DNA of 42,198 nucleotides from NCBI GenBank assembly GCA_947463135.1, contig CANHTA010000008.1, forward strand, positions 1 to 42,198, in the 5' to 3' direction. The notes beneath the pieces are model-generated. The model searched no databases and had not been told where the DNA came from. It was given only the letters and a program-made list of their open reading frames with translations. The DNA is from Gemmatimonadota bacterium (GTDB taxonomy: Bacteria > Gemmatimonadota > Gemmatimonadetes > Gemmatimonadales > Gemmatimonadaceae). Numbering within the stretch: the stretch's first letter is position 1; each line of letters opens with the position of its first letter. Shown here piece after piece: positions 1 through 8,936 of the stretch. The position numbers were made by a program, and so were the translations under genes.

Positions 1-2640
1 AATCCTGACCGTCTGACCGTGAAGAGCGCCGAGGCGCTCAACGAAGCCGTGGCGCTGGCGCGAAAGGCCGGTAATCCACTCGTCTACGATCTCCATCTGT
101 TGCTCGCCCTCCTGGGGCAGGATGAAGGGATCGTGGTGCCGGTGCTGCAGCGGGGCGGCACCAATGTGGCCAACCTGCGCGCGGCCGCCGAACTGGAAGC
201 CGGGCGCTACGCCAAGCAGAGCGACGCCCAGCCTACCTTCAGTCGCGAACTCACTCAAGTCGTTGATGCCGCCGAAAAAGAGGCCAAGGCGCTCGGCGAC
301 GAATACGTCTCCACCGAACACCTGCTGCTCGCCCTCTCCGACGCCAAGGGCACCGACAGCACGCGTCTGCTCGCCACGGTGGGCGCTCACAAAAAGGCGC
401 TGCTTGATGCGCTCAAGCTGGTGCGTGGCTCGCACAAAGTCACCGACCAGTCGCCCGAGGGACAGTATCAGGCGCTGGAGAAGTTCACGCGCGATCTCAC
501 AGACGCCGCCCGCCGCGGGAAGCTCGATCCGGTCATCGGCCGCGACGAGGAAATCCGCCGCGTCATTCAGGTGCTCTCGCGTCGCACCAAAAACAATCCC
601 GTGCTCATCGGTGAACCCGGCGTCGGGAAAACCGCCATCGCCGAAGGCCTCGCCCAGCGTATCGTCAGCGGTGACGTGCCCGAGGGATTGCGCAACAAGA
701 AGCTCGTGTCGCTCGACCTTGGCGCACTCATCGCCGGCGCCAAATTCCGCGGCGAGTTCGAAGAGCGTCTCAAGTCGGTGCTCAAGGAAATCACCAGCGC
801 CGACGGCCTGTATGTCATGTTCATTGACGAGCTGCATACGCTCGTGGGTGCCGGCAAAGCCGAAGGTAGTATGGACGCCGGCAACATGCTCAAACCCATG
901 CTGGCGCGGGGGGAATTGCGCGTGGTTGGCGCCACCACCCTCGATGAATACCGCCAGCACGTGGAGAAAGACGCCGCCCTCGAGCGACGCTTTCAGCCCG
1001 TGTTTGTGGGGGAGCCCAGCGTGGAAAGCACCATTGCCATTCTGCGCGGACTGAAGGAGCGCTATGAGGCCCACCATGGCGTGCGCATTACCGATGGCGC
1101 CGTGGTAGCCGCCGCAACGCTCTCCAATCGCTACATCGGCGACCGGTTTCTCCCCGATAAAGCCATCGACCTCATCGATGAAGCCGCATCGCGCCTGCGT
1201 ATTGAAATCGATTCGGTGCCGCAGGAAATCGACGAGGTGGAGCGGCGTATCGTGCAGCTTGAAATTGAGCGGCAGGCGCTGCGCAAGGAAACCGATCCCG
1301 CATCGCTGGAGCGGCGTGGCGCCTTGGAAGTCGAGCTGGCCGATCTGAAAGAGCGCGCCACCGGCATGCGTGCGCAGTGGCAACGGGAAAAAGAGACGCT
1401 CGGGGCTGTGGGCCGTATCAAGCAGGAAATCGAAACGGCCAAATTCCAGGCAGAACAGGCCACCCGCGCTGGTGACCTCAACAAGGCGGCGGAAATCACC
1501 TACGGCAAGATTCCGCAGCTCGAGCGCGACATGACGGTGGCCGAAGGCAACCTCGGCAGCCAAAACGGACGACCGCAATTTCTGAAAGAAGAAGTTGCGG
1601 CCGACGACGTGGCCGAAGTGGTGGCCCGCTGGACGGGTATTCCCGTCACGCGCATGCTTGAGAGCGAGCGTGAGCGGCTGACCAAACTGGAAGACGTGCT
1701 CGCCACCCGCGTGGTTGGGCAGCCCGAGGCCGTGCGTGCCGTGTCCAACGCCGTGCGTCGGTCGCGTGCCGGGCTGCAAGACCCCAACCGTCCCATCGGG
1801 TCATTCATCTTTTTGGGTCCCACCGGTGTGGGCAAAACGGAAACCGCCAAGGCGCTCGCCGAATTTCTGTTCGACGACGAACACGCCATGGTGCGCATTG
1901 ACATGTCGGAGTACATGGAGAAGCACGCGGTGGCGCGGCTCATCGGGGCGCCCCCAGGCTACGTGGGCTACGAGGAAGGGGGGCAGCTCACCGAAGCCGT
2001 GCGTCGGCGCCCGTATTCGGTCATCCTGTTTGACGAAATCGAGAAGGCGCACCCTGATGTGTTCAACATTCTGCTCCAGCTGCTCGATGACGGCCGCCTT
2101 ACCGATTCGCAGGGGCGCACCGTGGACTTCCGCAATGCCGTGGTCATCATGACCTCCAACGTGGGCAGTCACATGATTCTCGAGCGCGGGCAGAGCGGCG
2201 ACACGGCGTGGGCGAGTGTGGAGCACGACGTGCTGCTGGCCCTGCGGAGCGTGTTCAAGCCGGAGTTTCTCAACCGGATCGATGACATCGTGGTGTTCCA
2301 CCCGCTGAGCCGTGGCGACATCGATCACATTGTCACCCTGCAGCTGGGTCACCTGCGCCGATTGCTGGGCGAGCGGAAGCTCACCCTGCAGCTCACCAAC
2401 GCGGCACGCACGCGGCTGGCCGATGAGGGCTACGACCCTGTGTTTGGGGCGCGCCCCCTCAAGCGGGCGGTGCAGCGTCTGTTGCAAAACCCTCTCGCCA
2501 TGGCCGTGCTGGAGGGTACGTTCAAGGAGGGAGATAGCATCGTGGCTGACATCGCAGAGGGGTCCGATTTGCTCAGCTTCACACGGGGCGACGCCGCCGA
2601 CTCGGCCGCCCAGGCCGCCTTCGAAGGCGAAACGGGGTGA
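1..2640 (+). CDS. clpB: ATP-dependent disaggregase ClpB (5' partial by one codon)
   Basis: Hsp100 hexameric AAA+ chaperone that, with DnaK, threads proteins out of aggregates in the cytoplasm. The frame is open to base 1 and reads N-P-D-R-L-T before the first in-window GTG (19); ClpB proteins typically begin M-x-x-D-R-L-T, so the true ATG should sit 3 bases left of the window. Counting from it, the N domain spans about 1-150, Walker A1 GEPGVGKT falls at 205-212 (as in E. coli ClpB), Walker B1 is FIDELH, a charged coiled M domain covers about 400-530, Walker A2 is GPTGVGKT and Walker B2 [11 protein letters not shown]. Total about 880 residues, normal for ClpB; the M domain separates it from ClpA and ClpC. 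Its stop overlaps tadA by 4 nt. Regulation cannot be seen because the promoter is outside. Confidence 0.97.
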   Translation, partial: NPDRLTVKSAEALNEAVALARKAGNPLVYDLHLLLALLGQDEGIVVPVLQRGGTNVANLRAAAELEAGRYAKQSDAQPTFSRELTQVVDAAEKEAKALGDEYVSTEHLLLALSDAKGTDSTRLLATVGAHKKALLDALKLVRGSHKVTDQSPEGQYQALEKFTRDLTDAARRGKLDPVIGRDEEIRRVIQVLSRRTKNNPVLIGEPGVGKTAIAEGLAQRIVSGDVPEGLRNKKLVSLDLGALIAGAKFRGEFEERLKSVLKEITSADGLYVMFIDELHTLVGAGKAEGSMDAGNMLKPMLARGELRVVGATTLDEYRQHVEKDAALERRFQPVFVGEPSVESTIAILRGLKERYEAHHGVRITDGAVVAAATLSNRYIGDRFLPDKAIDLIDEAASRLRIEIDSVPQEIDEVERRIVQLEIERQALRKETDPASLERRGALEVELADLKERATGMRAQWQREKETLGAVGRIKQEIETAKFQAEQATRAGDLNKAAEITYGKIPQLERDMTVAEGNLGSQNGRPQFLKEEVAADDVAEVVARWTGIPVTRMLESERERLTKLEDVLATRVVGQPEAVRAVSNAVRRSRAGLQDPNRPIGSFIFLGPTGVGKTETAKALAEFLFDDEHAMVRIDMSEYMEKHAVARLIGAPPGYVGYEEGGQLTEAVRRRPYSVILFDEIEKAHPDVFNILLQLLDDGRLTDSQGRTVDFRNAVVIMTSNVGSHMILERGQSGDTAWASVEHDVLLALRSVFKPEFLNRIDDIVVFHPLSRGDIDHIVTLQLGHLRRLLGERKLTLQLTNAARTRLADEGYDPVFGARPLKRAVQRLLQNPLAMAVLEGTFKEGDSIVADIAEGSDLLSFTRGDAADSAAQAAFEGETG

Positions 2641-3128
2641 CCGCTGCGTACCAGGGAGGCGCTGGGCCTGCCGTGCCGCCGCATATCGCGGCCGGCATGC
2701 AGGCCGCGCTGGAGCAGGCGCGCGAGGCGGCGTTGGCCGGGGAAGTGCCGGTGGGGGCGGTGGTGTTGCGTGGCACCACCGTGGTGGCACGGGCGCAGAA
2801 CCGCATGCTGCGCGACCACGACGGTACGTCGCACGCCGAGCTGTTGGCGCTGCGTGCGGCGGCCTCGGTGCTCGGGGAGTCGCGGCTGGGCGAGTGCACG
2901 CTGGTGGTCACCCTCGAGCCCTGCGCGATGTGCGCGGGGGCGATTGTTCTATCCCGGGTGGGGTCGCTGGTGTTTGGCGCATGGGACGACAAAGCCGGCA
3001 TGTGCGGGTCGGTGGGCGATCTCGTACGGCACGCACGGCTTAATCACCATCCCGAGGTGCGGGGGGGCGTCATGGCCAACGAATGCGGGGGAATGCTGTC
3101 GGCCTTCTTTGCGGCGCGGCGGGTGTGA
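2637..3128 (+). CDS. tadA: tRNA-specific adenosine deaminase TadA
   Basis: Zinc-dependent deaminase that converts adenosine 34 to inosine in the tRNA-Arg(ACG) anticodon. The cytidine/deoxycytidylate deaminase signature is intact: H66-A-E68 (zinc ligand and proton-shuttle Glu) and P-C96-A-M-C99 (zinc ligands), at spacing close to E. coli TadA. Length 163 residues is normal, with about ten extra N-terminal residues. The GTG start shares GTGA with the clpB stop, which implies translational coupling; an internal start near residue 21 is possible and would give a more standard N terminus. Family assignment over guanine or cytosine deaminases rests on the PCAMC motif and size. Confidence 0.93.
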   Translation: MTAAYQGGAGPAVPPHIAAGMQAALEQAREAALAGEVPVGAVVLRGTTVVARAQNRMLRDHDGTSHAELLALRAAASVLGESRLGECTLVVTLEPCAMCAGAIVLSRVGSLVFGAWDDKAGMCGSVGDLVRHARLNHHPEVRGGVMANECGGMLSAFFAARRV

Positions 3129-3144
3129 AAGCCCGTCGGGCACC

Positions 3145-3173
3145 TTGATCCATGCCGCTCAGTGCGTTAACTA
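3145..3173 (+). promoter_or_regulatory. Predicted sigma70-type promoter of the tRNA-Ser genes, overlapped by a dyad
   Basis: TTGATC (3145-3150), 17 bp spacer, TAACTA (3168-3173); the expected start near 3180 lies about 43 nt before the first tRNA. An inverted repeat CTCAGT (3158-3163) / ACTGAG (3173-3178) with 9-nt spacer brackets the -10 box. The dyad could be an operator or a weak terminator hairpin for clpB-tadA (no T run follows). Seen in sequence; function inferred. Confidence 0.5.
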
Positions 3174-3222
3174 CTGAGGCTCTCGGAGTGATGGCGTGAG
3201 GTGTAGTCCGATCGCCATCCGA

Positions 3223-3309
3223 GGACAGGTGGCTGAGTGGTTGAAGGCACCGGTCTCGAAAACCGGCGTACCGGCAACGGTATCGTGAGTTCGAATCTCA
3301 CCCTGTCCG
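3223..3309 (+). tRNA. tRNA-Ser (anticodon CGA, reads UCG)
   Basis: A complete 87-nt class II tRNA. Acceptor GGACAGG (3223-3229) pairs with CCTGTCC (3302-3308) and the discriminator is G3309. The anticodon stem CCGGT/ACCGG encloses loop CTCGAAA with anticodon CGA at 3257-3259. A long variable arm (3267-3284) folds as TACCG/CGGTA, as expected for serine tRNA. The T arm is GTGAG-TTCGAAT-CTCAC. CCA is not encoded, so it must be added after transcription. Confidence 0.97.
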
Positions 3310-3451
3310 CTGCAGCGGGTGCTGCGTGTGGCATGCAGGCAGAACGGTAGAGCAGGGCAGAGGCAAGGCGCGCGCCGTCGTGGACCCCCGCGGTGGCGCG
3401 TTCGCCTGTCGGGAAGGCGTGTGAAGGTGAAGGGATCGATTGTGCAGGTGA

Positions 3452-3539
3452 GGATGGATGGCCGAGTGGTTTAAGGCGCACGCCTGGAAAGCGTGTGTAC
3501 GTCAAAAGCGTACCGTGAGTTCGAATCTCACTCCATCCG
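3452..3539 (+). tRNA. tRNA-Ser (anticodon GGA, reads UCC/UCU)
   Basis: An 88-nt class II tRNA. Acceptor GGATGGA (3452-3458) pairs with TCCATCC (3532-3538); discriminator G3539. Anticodon stem CACGC/GCGTG encloses CTGGAAA with anticodon GGA at 3486-3488. The variable arm folds as GTACG (3497-3501) with CGTAC (3509-3513). The T arm matches that of the upstream tRNA-Ser exactly. CCA is not encoded. The 142 nt between the two tRNAs hold no gene I can support; both are probably cut from one transcript. Confidence 0.97.
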
Positions 3540-3548
3540 TTGATGGCC

Positions 3549-3587
3549 AAACGGCTCAGATCACCCCGCGGGTGGCCTGAGCCGTTT
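3549..3587. terminator. Long hairpin, likely bidirectional terminator
   Basis: AAACGGCTCAG (3549-3559) pairs perfectly with CTGAGCCGTTT (3577-3587), and an inner stem CACCC/GGGTG (3562-3566/3570-3574) closes a CGC loop. It lies just after the tRNA-Ser(GGA) gene and about 50 nt past the stop of the converging minus-strand gene, so it can serve both. The T run is only three bases, so termination strength is uncertain. Confidence 0.7.
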
Positions 3588-3637
3588 GCTGTGCGATACC
3601 GAAGAGCGCCCGCGTGAGTGCTATGCCGCACCCCGCA

Positions 3638-5524
3638 TCAAACGGCAGTCCGCGGGCCCCCTGCCGGATCCGCGGCGAATTCCTCCACCAACCCATCAAT
3701 CAGCTCGAACAGCCGTGGCTCCTCAACGAGGCCATGCAGTTCGGCCACGGCACCGTTCAGCCGATGCACGATCTCATCGGTCAACTCGGTTTCCGTTGCG
3801 CAGACCACCTTGGGATGCGCCGTTGGCCGCGCGTGGGCGGCATCGAAAAACATCTCCTCGTACAGCTTTTCGCCGGGGCGCGTACCGGCAAAGCGGATTT
3901 CCACCGGTACCTCGTGCTCCGAGGCCGTCAGAGCAATCAGATCACGCGCGAGGTCCACAATCTTCACGGGTTCTCCCATGTCCAGGCAGAACACTTCGTC
4001 ACCCGTCCCCATTACGTACGCCTGTAGCACCAGCTGCACGGCCTCGGGAATGGTCATGAAATAGCGGCGCATTTCGGGGTGGGTGACCAGCACCGGCCCA
4101 CCCGCCGCGATCTGGCGCAAGAACGTGGGCACCACCGATCCACGGCTGCCCAATACGTTGCCAAAACGGACCGAGACGTAAGGCTTACCACTGTCGCGCG
4201 CTGCCTGCTGTACCACTTGCTCAGCGATCCGTTTCGACGCGCCCATGACGCTGGTCGGGCGCACCGCTTTGTCCGTTGAAATCAACACAAGGTGTGGTAC
4301 GTTCGCGGACAAGGCCGCGTCCACCACACTCTTCGTGCCCAGCACGTTATTGCGCAACGCTTCCAGCACGTTCTGCTCCATCAACGGCACGTGCTTGTGC
4401 GCCGCGGCATGGAACACCGCCACCGGGCGTCGCTCCTGCATCACCTCGCGCATGCGGTCGGCATCACGGACGTCCAAAATCACCGGCGTCAGCGTCACAA
4501 ACGGGAAGCGTCGTACGAGCTCCTGCTGAATCTCGAAAATCGAATTCTCCCCACGCCCTACCAGCACAATCTCCAACGGATCCATCTGCGCCAACTGTCG
4601 GCACAGCTCCGACCCGATCGAACCACCGGCTCCGGTCACCAACACCGTTCGCCCCGATACCCGTGTCCGTACGGCCGCCGTATCGGTGGTCACCGGCGCG
4701 CGCCGGAGCAGGTCCTCAATGCGAACCGGTCGCACCGGCGTACCATCAGTGCCTCTCGCAATCTGTTCAGGAAGAGACGGCACGGTACGCGTCTCCAGCC
4801 CCGCGCTGCGTGCCACTTGCAGCAAGCGACGAATCGTGTCCCCCGACGCCGACGGCACCGCGATCACCGCGAATTTGGCCCCCGTGAGCAGCGCGACCTT
4901 CGTGGCGTCCGTGGTGGTCCCCAACACCCGCAGATCCTCCACCGTCATGCGCTGCTTGCTGGGGTCGTCGTCCAAAAACCCGACGGGTCGGAATCCGACA
5001 GTGGGCCGCGCCAGCAACTCACGTGCGGCAATCTGCCCGGCAGCGCCCGCGCCAAAGATCAGGGCCGGAGGGAGCCGCAAAAAGTCCGGGTTGCGCGTCG
5101 CGCGTCGCCCCGACCGCCGGCGCACGAGTCGAAACGCCACACGAGGGGCGGTCATTCCTACCGCCACAAACAGGGCATCAAGCACCAGCACGCCAATCGG
5201 TGGCCGACCTCCGCTGTTCGTCAGCCCTGCGACCGCAACGTATCCCAAGAAGATACTCGTGGTCCCACCGATCACGGACGCTGCGGCAATCCGCTCCAAC
5301 TCGGCCAAGCTGGCCATATGCCACAGCCTGGCGTACATCCCCAATCCGAGGTTAATCAGCACCCGAATCGGTGACACCAAGAGCAGGTACGTGAGCAGCA
5401 CATTCGCATTGTCAGTCGCCAGCCAGTCCCACCCTTCCAGCCGCACCGCGTACGCCGCCAAAAGCGATACCGCAAAAACCGCCAGATCGCAGAGCAACAG
5501 ATACCGATTTCGCACGTGCATCAT
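3638..5524 (-). CDS. Membrane nucleotide-sugar 4,6-dehydratase, CapD/WbpM/FlaA1 family
   Basis: Large two-domain polysaccharide biosynthesis protein (628 residues, typical for WbpM/CapD). The N-terminal ~130 residues hold four hydrophobic segments (about 8-27, 42-62, 82-100, 110-128). A first Rossmann domain shows GAGAAG at 158-163. The catalytic extended SDR domain starts with TGAGGSIGSE (297-306) and carries STDKA (416-420) and MGASKR (427-432), where the usual YxxxK tyrosine is a methionine, as in the WbpM group. Such enzymes dehydrate or epimerise UDP-GlcNAc-type sugars for O-antigen or capsule. ATGATG start; a second Met is an equal choice. Transcribed alone; substrate unknown. Confidence 0.9.
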   Translation of the reverse strand: MMHVRNRYLLLCDLAVFAVSLLAAYAVRLEGWDWLATDNANVLLTYLLLVSPIRVLINLGLGMYARLWHMASLAELERIAAASVIGGTTSIFLGYVAVAGLTNSGGRPPIGVLVLDALFVAVGMTAPRVAFRLVRRRSGRRATRNPDFLRLPPALIFGAGAAGQIAARELLARPTVGFRPVGFLDDDPSKQRMTVEDLRVLGTTTDATKVALLTGAKFAVIAVPSASGDTIRRLLQVARSAGLETRTVPSLPEQIARGTDGTPVRPVRIEDLLRRAPVTTDTAAVRTRVSGRTVLVTGAGGSIGSELCRQLAQMDPLEIVLVGRGENSIFEIQQELVRRFPFVTLTPVILDVRDADRMREVMQERRPVAVFHAAAHKHVPLMEQNVLEALRNNVLGTKSVVDAALSANVPHLVLISTDKAVRPTSVMGASKRIAEQVVQQAARDSGKPYVSVRFGNVLGSRGSVVPTFLRQIAAGGPVLVTHPEMRRYFMTIPEAVQLVLQAYVMGTGDEVFCLDMGEPVKIVDLARDLIALTASEHEVPVEIRFAGTRPGEKLYEEMFFDAAHARPTAHPKVVCATETELTDEIVHRLNGAVAELHGLVEEPRLFELIDGLVEEFAADPAGGPRTAV

Positions 5525-5556
5525 GTGTTACGGTTACCGAACCAGTCACTGAAAGG

Positions 5557-5578
5557 CAGCCCCTCGCGAAAGGGGCTG
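5557..5578 (-). promoter_or_regulatory. Hairpin in the 5' leader of the CapD-like gene
   Basis: CAGCCCCT (5557-5564) and AGGGGCTG (5571-5578) form a perfect 8-bp stem around a 6-nt loop, ending 33 nt before the start codon of the minus-strand gene. There is no T run on either strand, so it is more likely a leader structure or operator than a terminator. No Shine-Dalgarno sequence is obvious between it and the ATG. Confidence 0.4.
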
Positions 5579-5612
5579 ATGGTGCTGCGAGGCAGGCAAC
5601 ACGCCTGTGTCG

Positions 5613-5640
5613 AAAGTACGCAAAACGCCGCCCCCCGCAA
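5613..5640 (-). promoter_or_regulatory. Candidate promoter of the CapD-like gene
   Basis: On the minus strand TTGCGG (5640-5635), 16 bp, then TACTTT (5618-5613). The implied start near 5606 gives a leader of about 80 nt that contains the 5557-5578 hairpin. The rest of the 296-nt divergent gap holds only short dyads, for example AACGCA/TGCGTT at 5683-5700, and no gene. Confidence 0.35.
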
Positions 5641-5820
5641 GGCGGGTGCGTGCACGAACACCGATGCGCCAGCCCGTCGCAAAACGCATGCGATTGCGTT
5701 CGTACACGCTAACCCAGCCGCCGAGCGCGCCCGGCGTTTGCGTTCTCCGCGCGGGGGCTCCATCTTCCGGCTTCGTGTCGGTACCGCACCGATAACGTCA
5801 CCTTTCCCGGAGGATGTGCG

Positions 5821-6258
5821 ATGCAGGTAAACATGCGCCGCTTGCTGGGCCCGGCGCTGGCGCTCTCTGCGCTGTCGCTTTCCGCATGGTCGTTGCTGGC
5901 CTTGGCGGTTTCGCCCACGGCCGCCAGTGCGTTCACCGGTCAGCCCAAGCCGCAGCTCGCCGTTGAGGCCGAACGTTCCCCGCAGGGGGCGCGCATCACC
6001 CTCAAAGGGAAGAACTGGACGGCCGGGGCCCGCGTGAAGCTCACCGCCACCCGCGCCCCGGGCTCGAACAAGGCGCAGGATTTTGGCATGGCCGACGCCG
6101 ATAGCACGGGCGCGTTCAACGTGCGGAAGGTGGTCATGTGCACCACCAACAGTCAGGAAGACGGCGCGCTCGAAACGGTCACCTTCACCGCTGCCGATTC
6201 CGCCACGGGTATCAAGTCCACCGCGTCAGCGCGCGGCGGCGCTTGGGTCTGCCAGTAG
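5821..6258 (+). CDS. Small secreted protein with a predicted Ig-like beta fold
   Basis: 145 residues, not recognised as a named family. Residues 5-38 form an export signal: basic MRRL, a long hydrophobic core, then A-S-A before F-T-G. The mature part has an Ig-like pattern of alternating strands with the phrase ITLKGKNWTAGARVKL, similar to bacterial surface modules in which a G-x-x-F/W-x-x-G turn follows the first strand. Two cysteines (in VMCTT and at the C-terminal WVCQ) could form a disulphide. GGAGGA at 5809-5814 is a good ribosome binding site 6 nt before the ATG; a second ATG at 5833 is a poorer fit. It precedes the ATP-grasp pair by 108 nt; any link is inference. Confidence 0.75.
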   Translation: MQVNMRRLLGPALALSALSLSAWSLLALAVSPTAASAFTGQPKPQLAVEAERSPQGARITLKGKNWTAGARVKLTATRAPGSNKAQDFGMADADSTGAFNVRKVVMCTTNSQEDGALETVTFTAADSATGIKSTASARGGAWVCQ

Positions 6259-6366
6259 CTGGCTTGCGGACCTCACGTCGGTCGCGGTGTCGCTCATGGG
6301 GGCGGCACCGCGTTCGTCTTTTTATCCCGACGCGCTCGGTACGCAACGCTTCAGGACGCTGACACC

Positions 6367-7596
6367 ATGTTTGTCCTCTTTGTCTGTCCGATCTTTTCCC
6401 CCGCCGCCTCCCAGATGATCGAGGCCGCGCTCAATGAACCGCAGGTGCGCCTCGGGGTCATTGCGCAGCAGCCCCAGTCCGCCCTGGCCCCATCACTGGC
6501 GGCGCGGATCGCGGCACACTGGCAGGTGGATGACGTCACAGACGCCGCTGCCCTCGAACGGGCGGTGCGCGCCCTTGGCGCCCAATATGGTGCCGCCTAC
6601 GGCGCCGTGGTCCGCTGCTTCGGCGCCTACGAGCAACTCCAGCTACCCCTCGCCATGGTGCGGGAACGGCTCGGGATCCCCGGACTGACCAGCGAGGCGG
6701 CGCACAACTTCCGCGATAAAGCGCGCATGAAAGACGCGCTCCGCTCCGCCGGGGTGCCGGTGGCCCGTCATCGCCTGATTGCCTCCCGCGAAGATGCCCT
6801 GGCATTCGTTGGGGAGGTCGGGTTCCCCATCGTGCTGAAGCCGCCCGCCGGCGCCGGCGCGATCGCCACGCAGCGTATTCATGAGGTGGCGGCGCTCGAC
6901 GCCATGTTGGCCACCTATCCGGCCACTCCCGCCCATCCCATGCTCGCGGAGGAGTTTCTGAGCGGGACGGAGTACTCGCTGGAAACAGTCTCGATCAATG
7001 GCGACGCCGTGTGGCATTCACTCACGCGCTACGGTCCCACACCACTGCACGTGGTTGAGCAGGCCTGGATTCAGTGGACGGTGCTGTTGCCACGTGACAT
7101 CGATGCCCCGGAATTCGATGACATCCGCGCCGTGGGTGCGCAGGCCTTACGTGCGCTCGGCATGGGCACCGGCGTGTCACACTGTGAATGGTTCCGACGC
7201 CCCGATGGTACGCTTGCCATCAGCGAAATCGCCGCGCGTCCACCAGGCGCCAACATCACCACCATGATCTCGCGCGCGAACGACATCGATTTCGTCGCCG
7301 CGTGGGTGCGCCTCATGATTCACGGCACCTTTACCACGCCCGATCGGCGCTACGCGGTTGGCACCGCCTATCTCCGCGGGCAGGGCACCGGACAGGTCCG
7401 CGCCGTCGAAGGCCTCGACGAGATCCAGAGCCAGTTCGGCGCGCTGATCTGTGACGCGCGCCTGCCGTACCTCGGCCAGCATCCCACGGGAAGCTACGAG
7501 GGGGAGGGATATATCATCGTGCGGCACCCGGATACGGCGGTGGTCCAGCACGCGTTGCAGCACATCGTCTCTCGCGTTCGCGTCCGTTTAGGCTGA
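6367..7596 (+). CDS. ATP-grasp ligase, first of a tandem paralogous pair
   Basis: 409-residue enzyme with the layout of carboxylate-amine/thiol ligases: an N-terminal Rossmann-like pre-ATP-grasp domain (1-105), then the ATP-grasp fold. Visible ATP-site features are the lysine in FPIVLKPPAGAGA (K158), the adenine-contacting EEFLSGTEYSLE (195-206), and the metal-binding pair E274 (HCEW) and E287 in SEIAARPPGA, with R291. The E-x-A-A-R-P-P-G form replaces the more common E-x-N-x-R. Such enzymes activate a carboxylate as acyl phosphate and join it to an amine. The product is unknown and no partner biosynthetic genes are next to it. The next gene is a clear paralogue, 40 nt downstream. Confidence 0.88.
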   Translation: MFVLFVCPIFSPAASQMIEAALNEPQVRLGVIAQQPQSALAPSLAARIAAHWQVDDVTDAAALERAVRALGAQYGAAYGAVVRCFGAYEQLQLPLAMVRERLGIPGLTSEAAHNFRDKARMKDALRSAGVPVARHRLIASREDALAFVGEVGFPIVLKPPAGAGAIATQRIHEVAALDAMLATYPATPAHPMLAEEFLSGTEYSLETVSINGDAVWHSLTRYGPTPLHVVEQAWIQWTVLLPRDIDAPEFDDIRAVGAQALRALGMGTGVSHCEWFRRPDGTLAISEIAARPPGANITTMISRANDIDFVAAWVRLMIHGTFTTPDRRYAVGTAYLRGQGTGQVRAVEGLDEIQSQFGALICDARLPYLGQHPTGSYEGEGYIIVRHPDTAVVQHALQHIVSRVRVRLG

Positions 7597-7636
7597 TCGC
7601 TCACGGATACTCCTTCACCTCCTGCTCCAGCGCCTC

Positions 7637-8863
7637 GTGTCGAAAACTGTGTTGATGTTGACCCCGGGGTTCCCCGGCGAAATGCCACTCTTCACACGTG
7701 GACTCTCGGAACAGGGGGCCACGGTGTTGGGAGTGTCCAACACGCCGGTGCACGATCTCCCTGATCTCGCCCGGCGGCATCTCAGCGATTATCTCCAGGC
7801 CCCCGATCTCTTCACCAATCCCGCGGTCGCCATCACGGAGATCCGTCGCTGGCTGGGCGCCCGCACCGTCGATCGTGTCTGCTGTCTCTGGGAGCCCGGG
7901 GTGGAAATCGCCGCGCAAATCCGTGAAGCGCTGGAGGTCCCGGGCCAGTCGTACCAGCAGGCCCTCCGGTTTCGCAACAAGGACCTCATGAAGCAGGCGC
8001 TCGCCGAAGGCGGCGTGCGTGTGCCGCATCACGCGGTGGCGAGCACACCTGCCGAGGTCTGGGCGGCGGCAGAGCAGGTGGGCTATCCGCTCATTATCAA
8101 GCCAATCGCCGGCGCGGGGTCGATGGACACCTTTCGGTGCGACGACGCTGCGGCGGTGCGCCATGCCATCTCTCAGCTGGGCCACATTGCGGTGGTGGAT
8201 GTGGAGGAATTCATCGATGGTGAGGAGTACACCTTCGATACCGTCTGCGCCGGCGGTGACATCAAGTACTTCCACATTGGCTTCTATCGCCCGCGCCCCC
8301 TCATTGCCCGGACCAACGAGTGGATCTCGCCGCAAACGCTCACCTACAAAAACGTCGATGACCCCAAGTTGATCGGCGGCCGCGCCATGGGTGAACAGGT
8401 GCTCTCGGTGTTGGGCTACGACACCGGCTTCACCCACATGGAGTGGTACCTCAAGGCCGACGGCGAAGCCGTGTTTGGGGAAGTCGCGGCCCGCCCGCCC
8501 GGCGCGCGCACCGTGGACCTCATGAACTACTCGGGGGACATCGACCTGTTTCTCGGGTGGGCCGAGGCCGAGCTGCACGGCACCTTCTCGCAGCCGATCG
8601 AGCGGAAGTACAACACCGCCTGCATTACCAAGCGCGCCCACGGGCAGGGGCGAATTCAGCGGATCGAGGGGCTCGAGCAGCTGCGCCAGCGTTTGGGCGA
8701 TGCCATTTGCGTGGTCGACCTGCTCCCTATCGGCGCCCCCCGCCGCGATTGGAAAAGCACGCTCCTCTCGGATGGCTATGTCACCCTGCGCCATCCCGAC
8801 TGGGACACCACCATGGCGATGGCCGATGCCGTGGGCACGGAGCTTCATCTGTACGCAGGGTAA
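7637..8863 (+). CDS. ATP-grasp ligase, second of a tandem paralogous pair
   Basis: 408 residues, aligning over its full length with the preceding gene. Shared elements are K155 in YPLIIKPIAGAGS, E190-E-F with GEEYTFDT, MEW (268-270), E282 in GEVAARPPGA with R286, and a C-terminal HGTF..P..RKY block followed by an IEGLEQL helix. All ATP and magnesium contacts look intact in both copies, so neither is an obvious dead copy. The N-terminal domain begins with a clean beta strand and GFPGEMPLFTRGL loop and differs most from its partner, which suggests different acceptor substrates. The start is GTG with no clear ribosome binding site; an in-frame ATG lies six codons later. Substrate unknown. Confidence 0.88.
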   Translation: MSKTVLMLTPGFPGEMPLFTRGLSEQGATVLGVSNTPVHDLPDLARRHLSDYLQAPDLFTNPAVAITEIRRWLGARTVDRVCCLWEPGVEIAAQIREALEVPGQSYQQALRFRNKDLMKQALAEGGVRVPHHAVASTPAEVWAAAEQVGYPLIIKPIAGAGSMDTFRCDDAAAVRHAISQLGHIAVVDVEEFIDGEEYTFDTVCAGGDIKYFHIGFYRPRPLIARTNEWISPQTLTYKNVDDPKLIGGRAMGEQVLSVLGYDTGFTHMEWYLKADGEAVFGEVAARPPGARTVDLMNYSGDIDLFLGWAEAELHGTFSQPIERKYNTACITKRAHGQGRIQRIEGLEQLRQRLGDAICVVDLLPIGAPRRDWKSTLLSDGYVTLRHPDWDTTMAMADAVGTELHLYAG

Positions 8864-8872
8864 TCCGGTCGC

Positions 8873-8898
8873 GGGGCAGGGGGCAGGGGGGGCAGGGG
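8873..8898 (+). other. G-quadruplex motif behind the ATP-grasp genes
   Basis: Four G runs of 4, 5, 7 and 4 bases (8873-8876, 8879-8883, 8886-8892, 8895-8898) are separated each time by the dinucleotide CA. This meets the strict G-quadruplex pattern with very short loops. It starts 10 nt after the TAA of the second ATP-grasp gene, on the coding strand, so it would form in the mRNA 3' end. Confidence 0.75.
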
Positions 8899-8936
8899 AC
8901 GCGCGGGACAGGGTTGTCGCGTGCCCGCCTCACCCG

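Noticed and set aside
7601..8848. A 415-codon minus-strand frame opposite the second ATP-grasp gene
   Set aside because: The plus-strand frame aligns with its paralogue over the full length and keeps catalytic residues; the minus frame has histidine-rich shadow composition.
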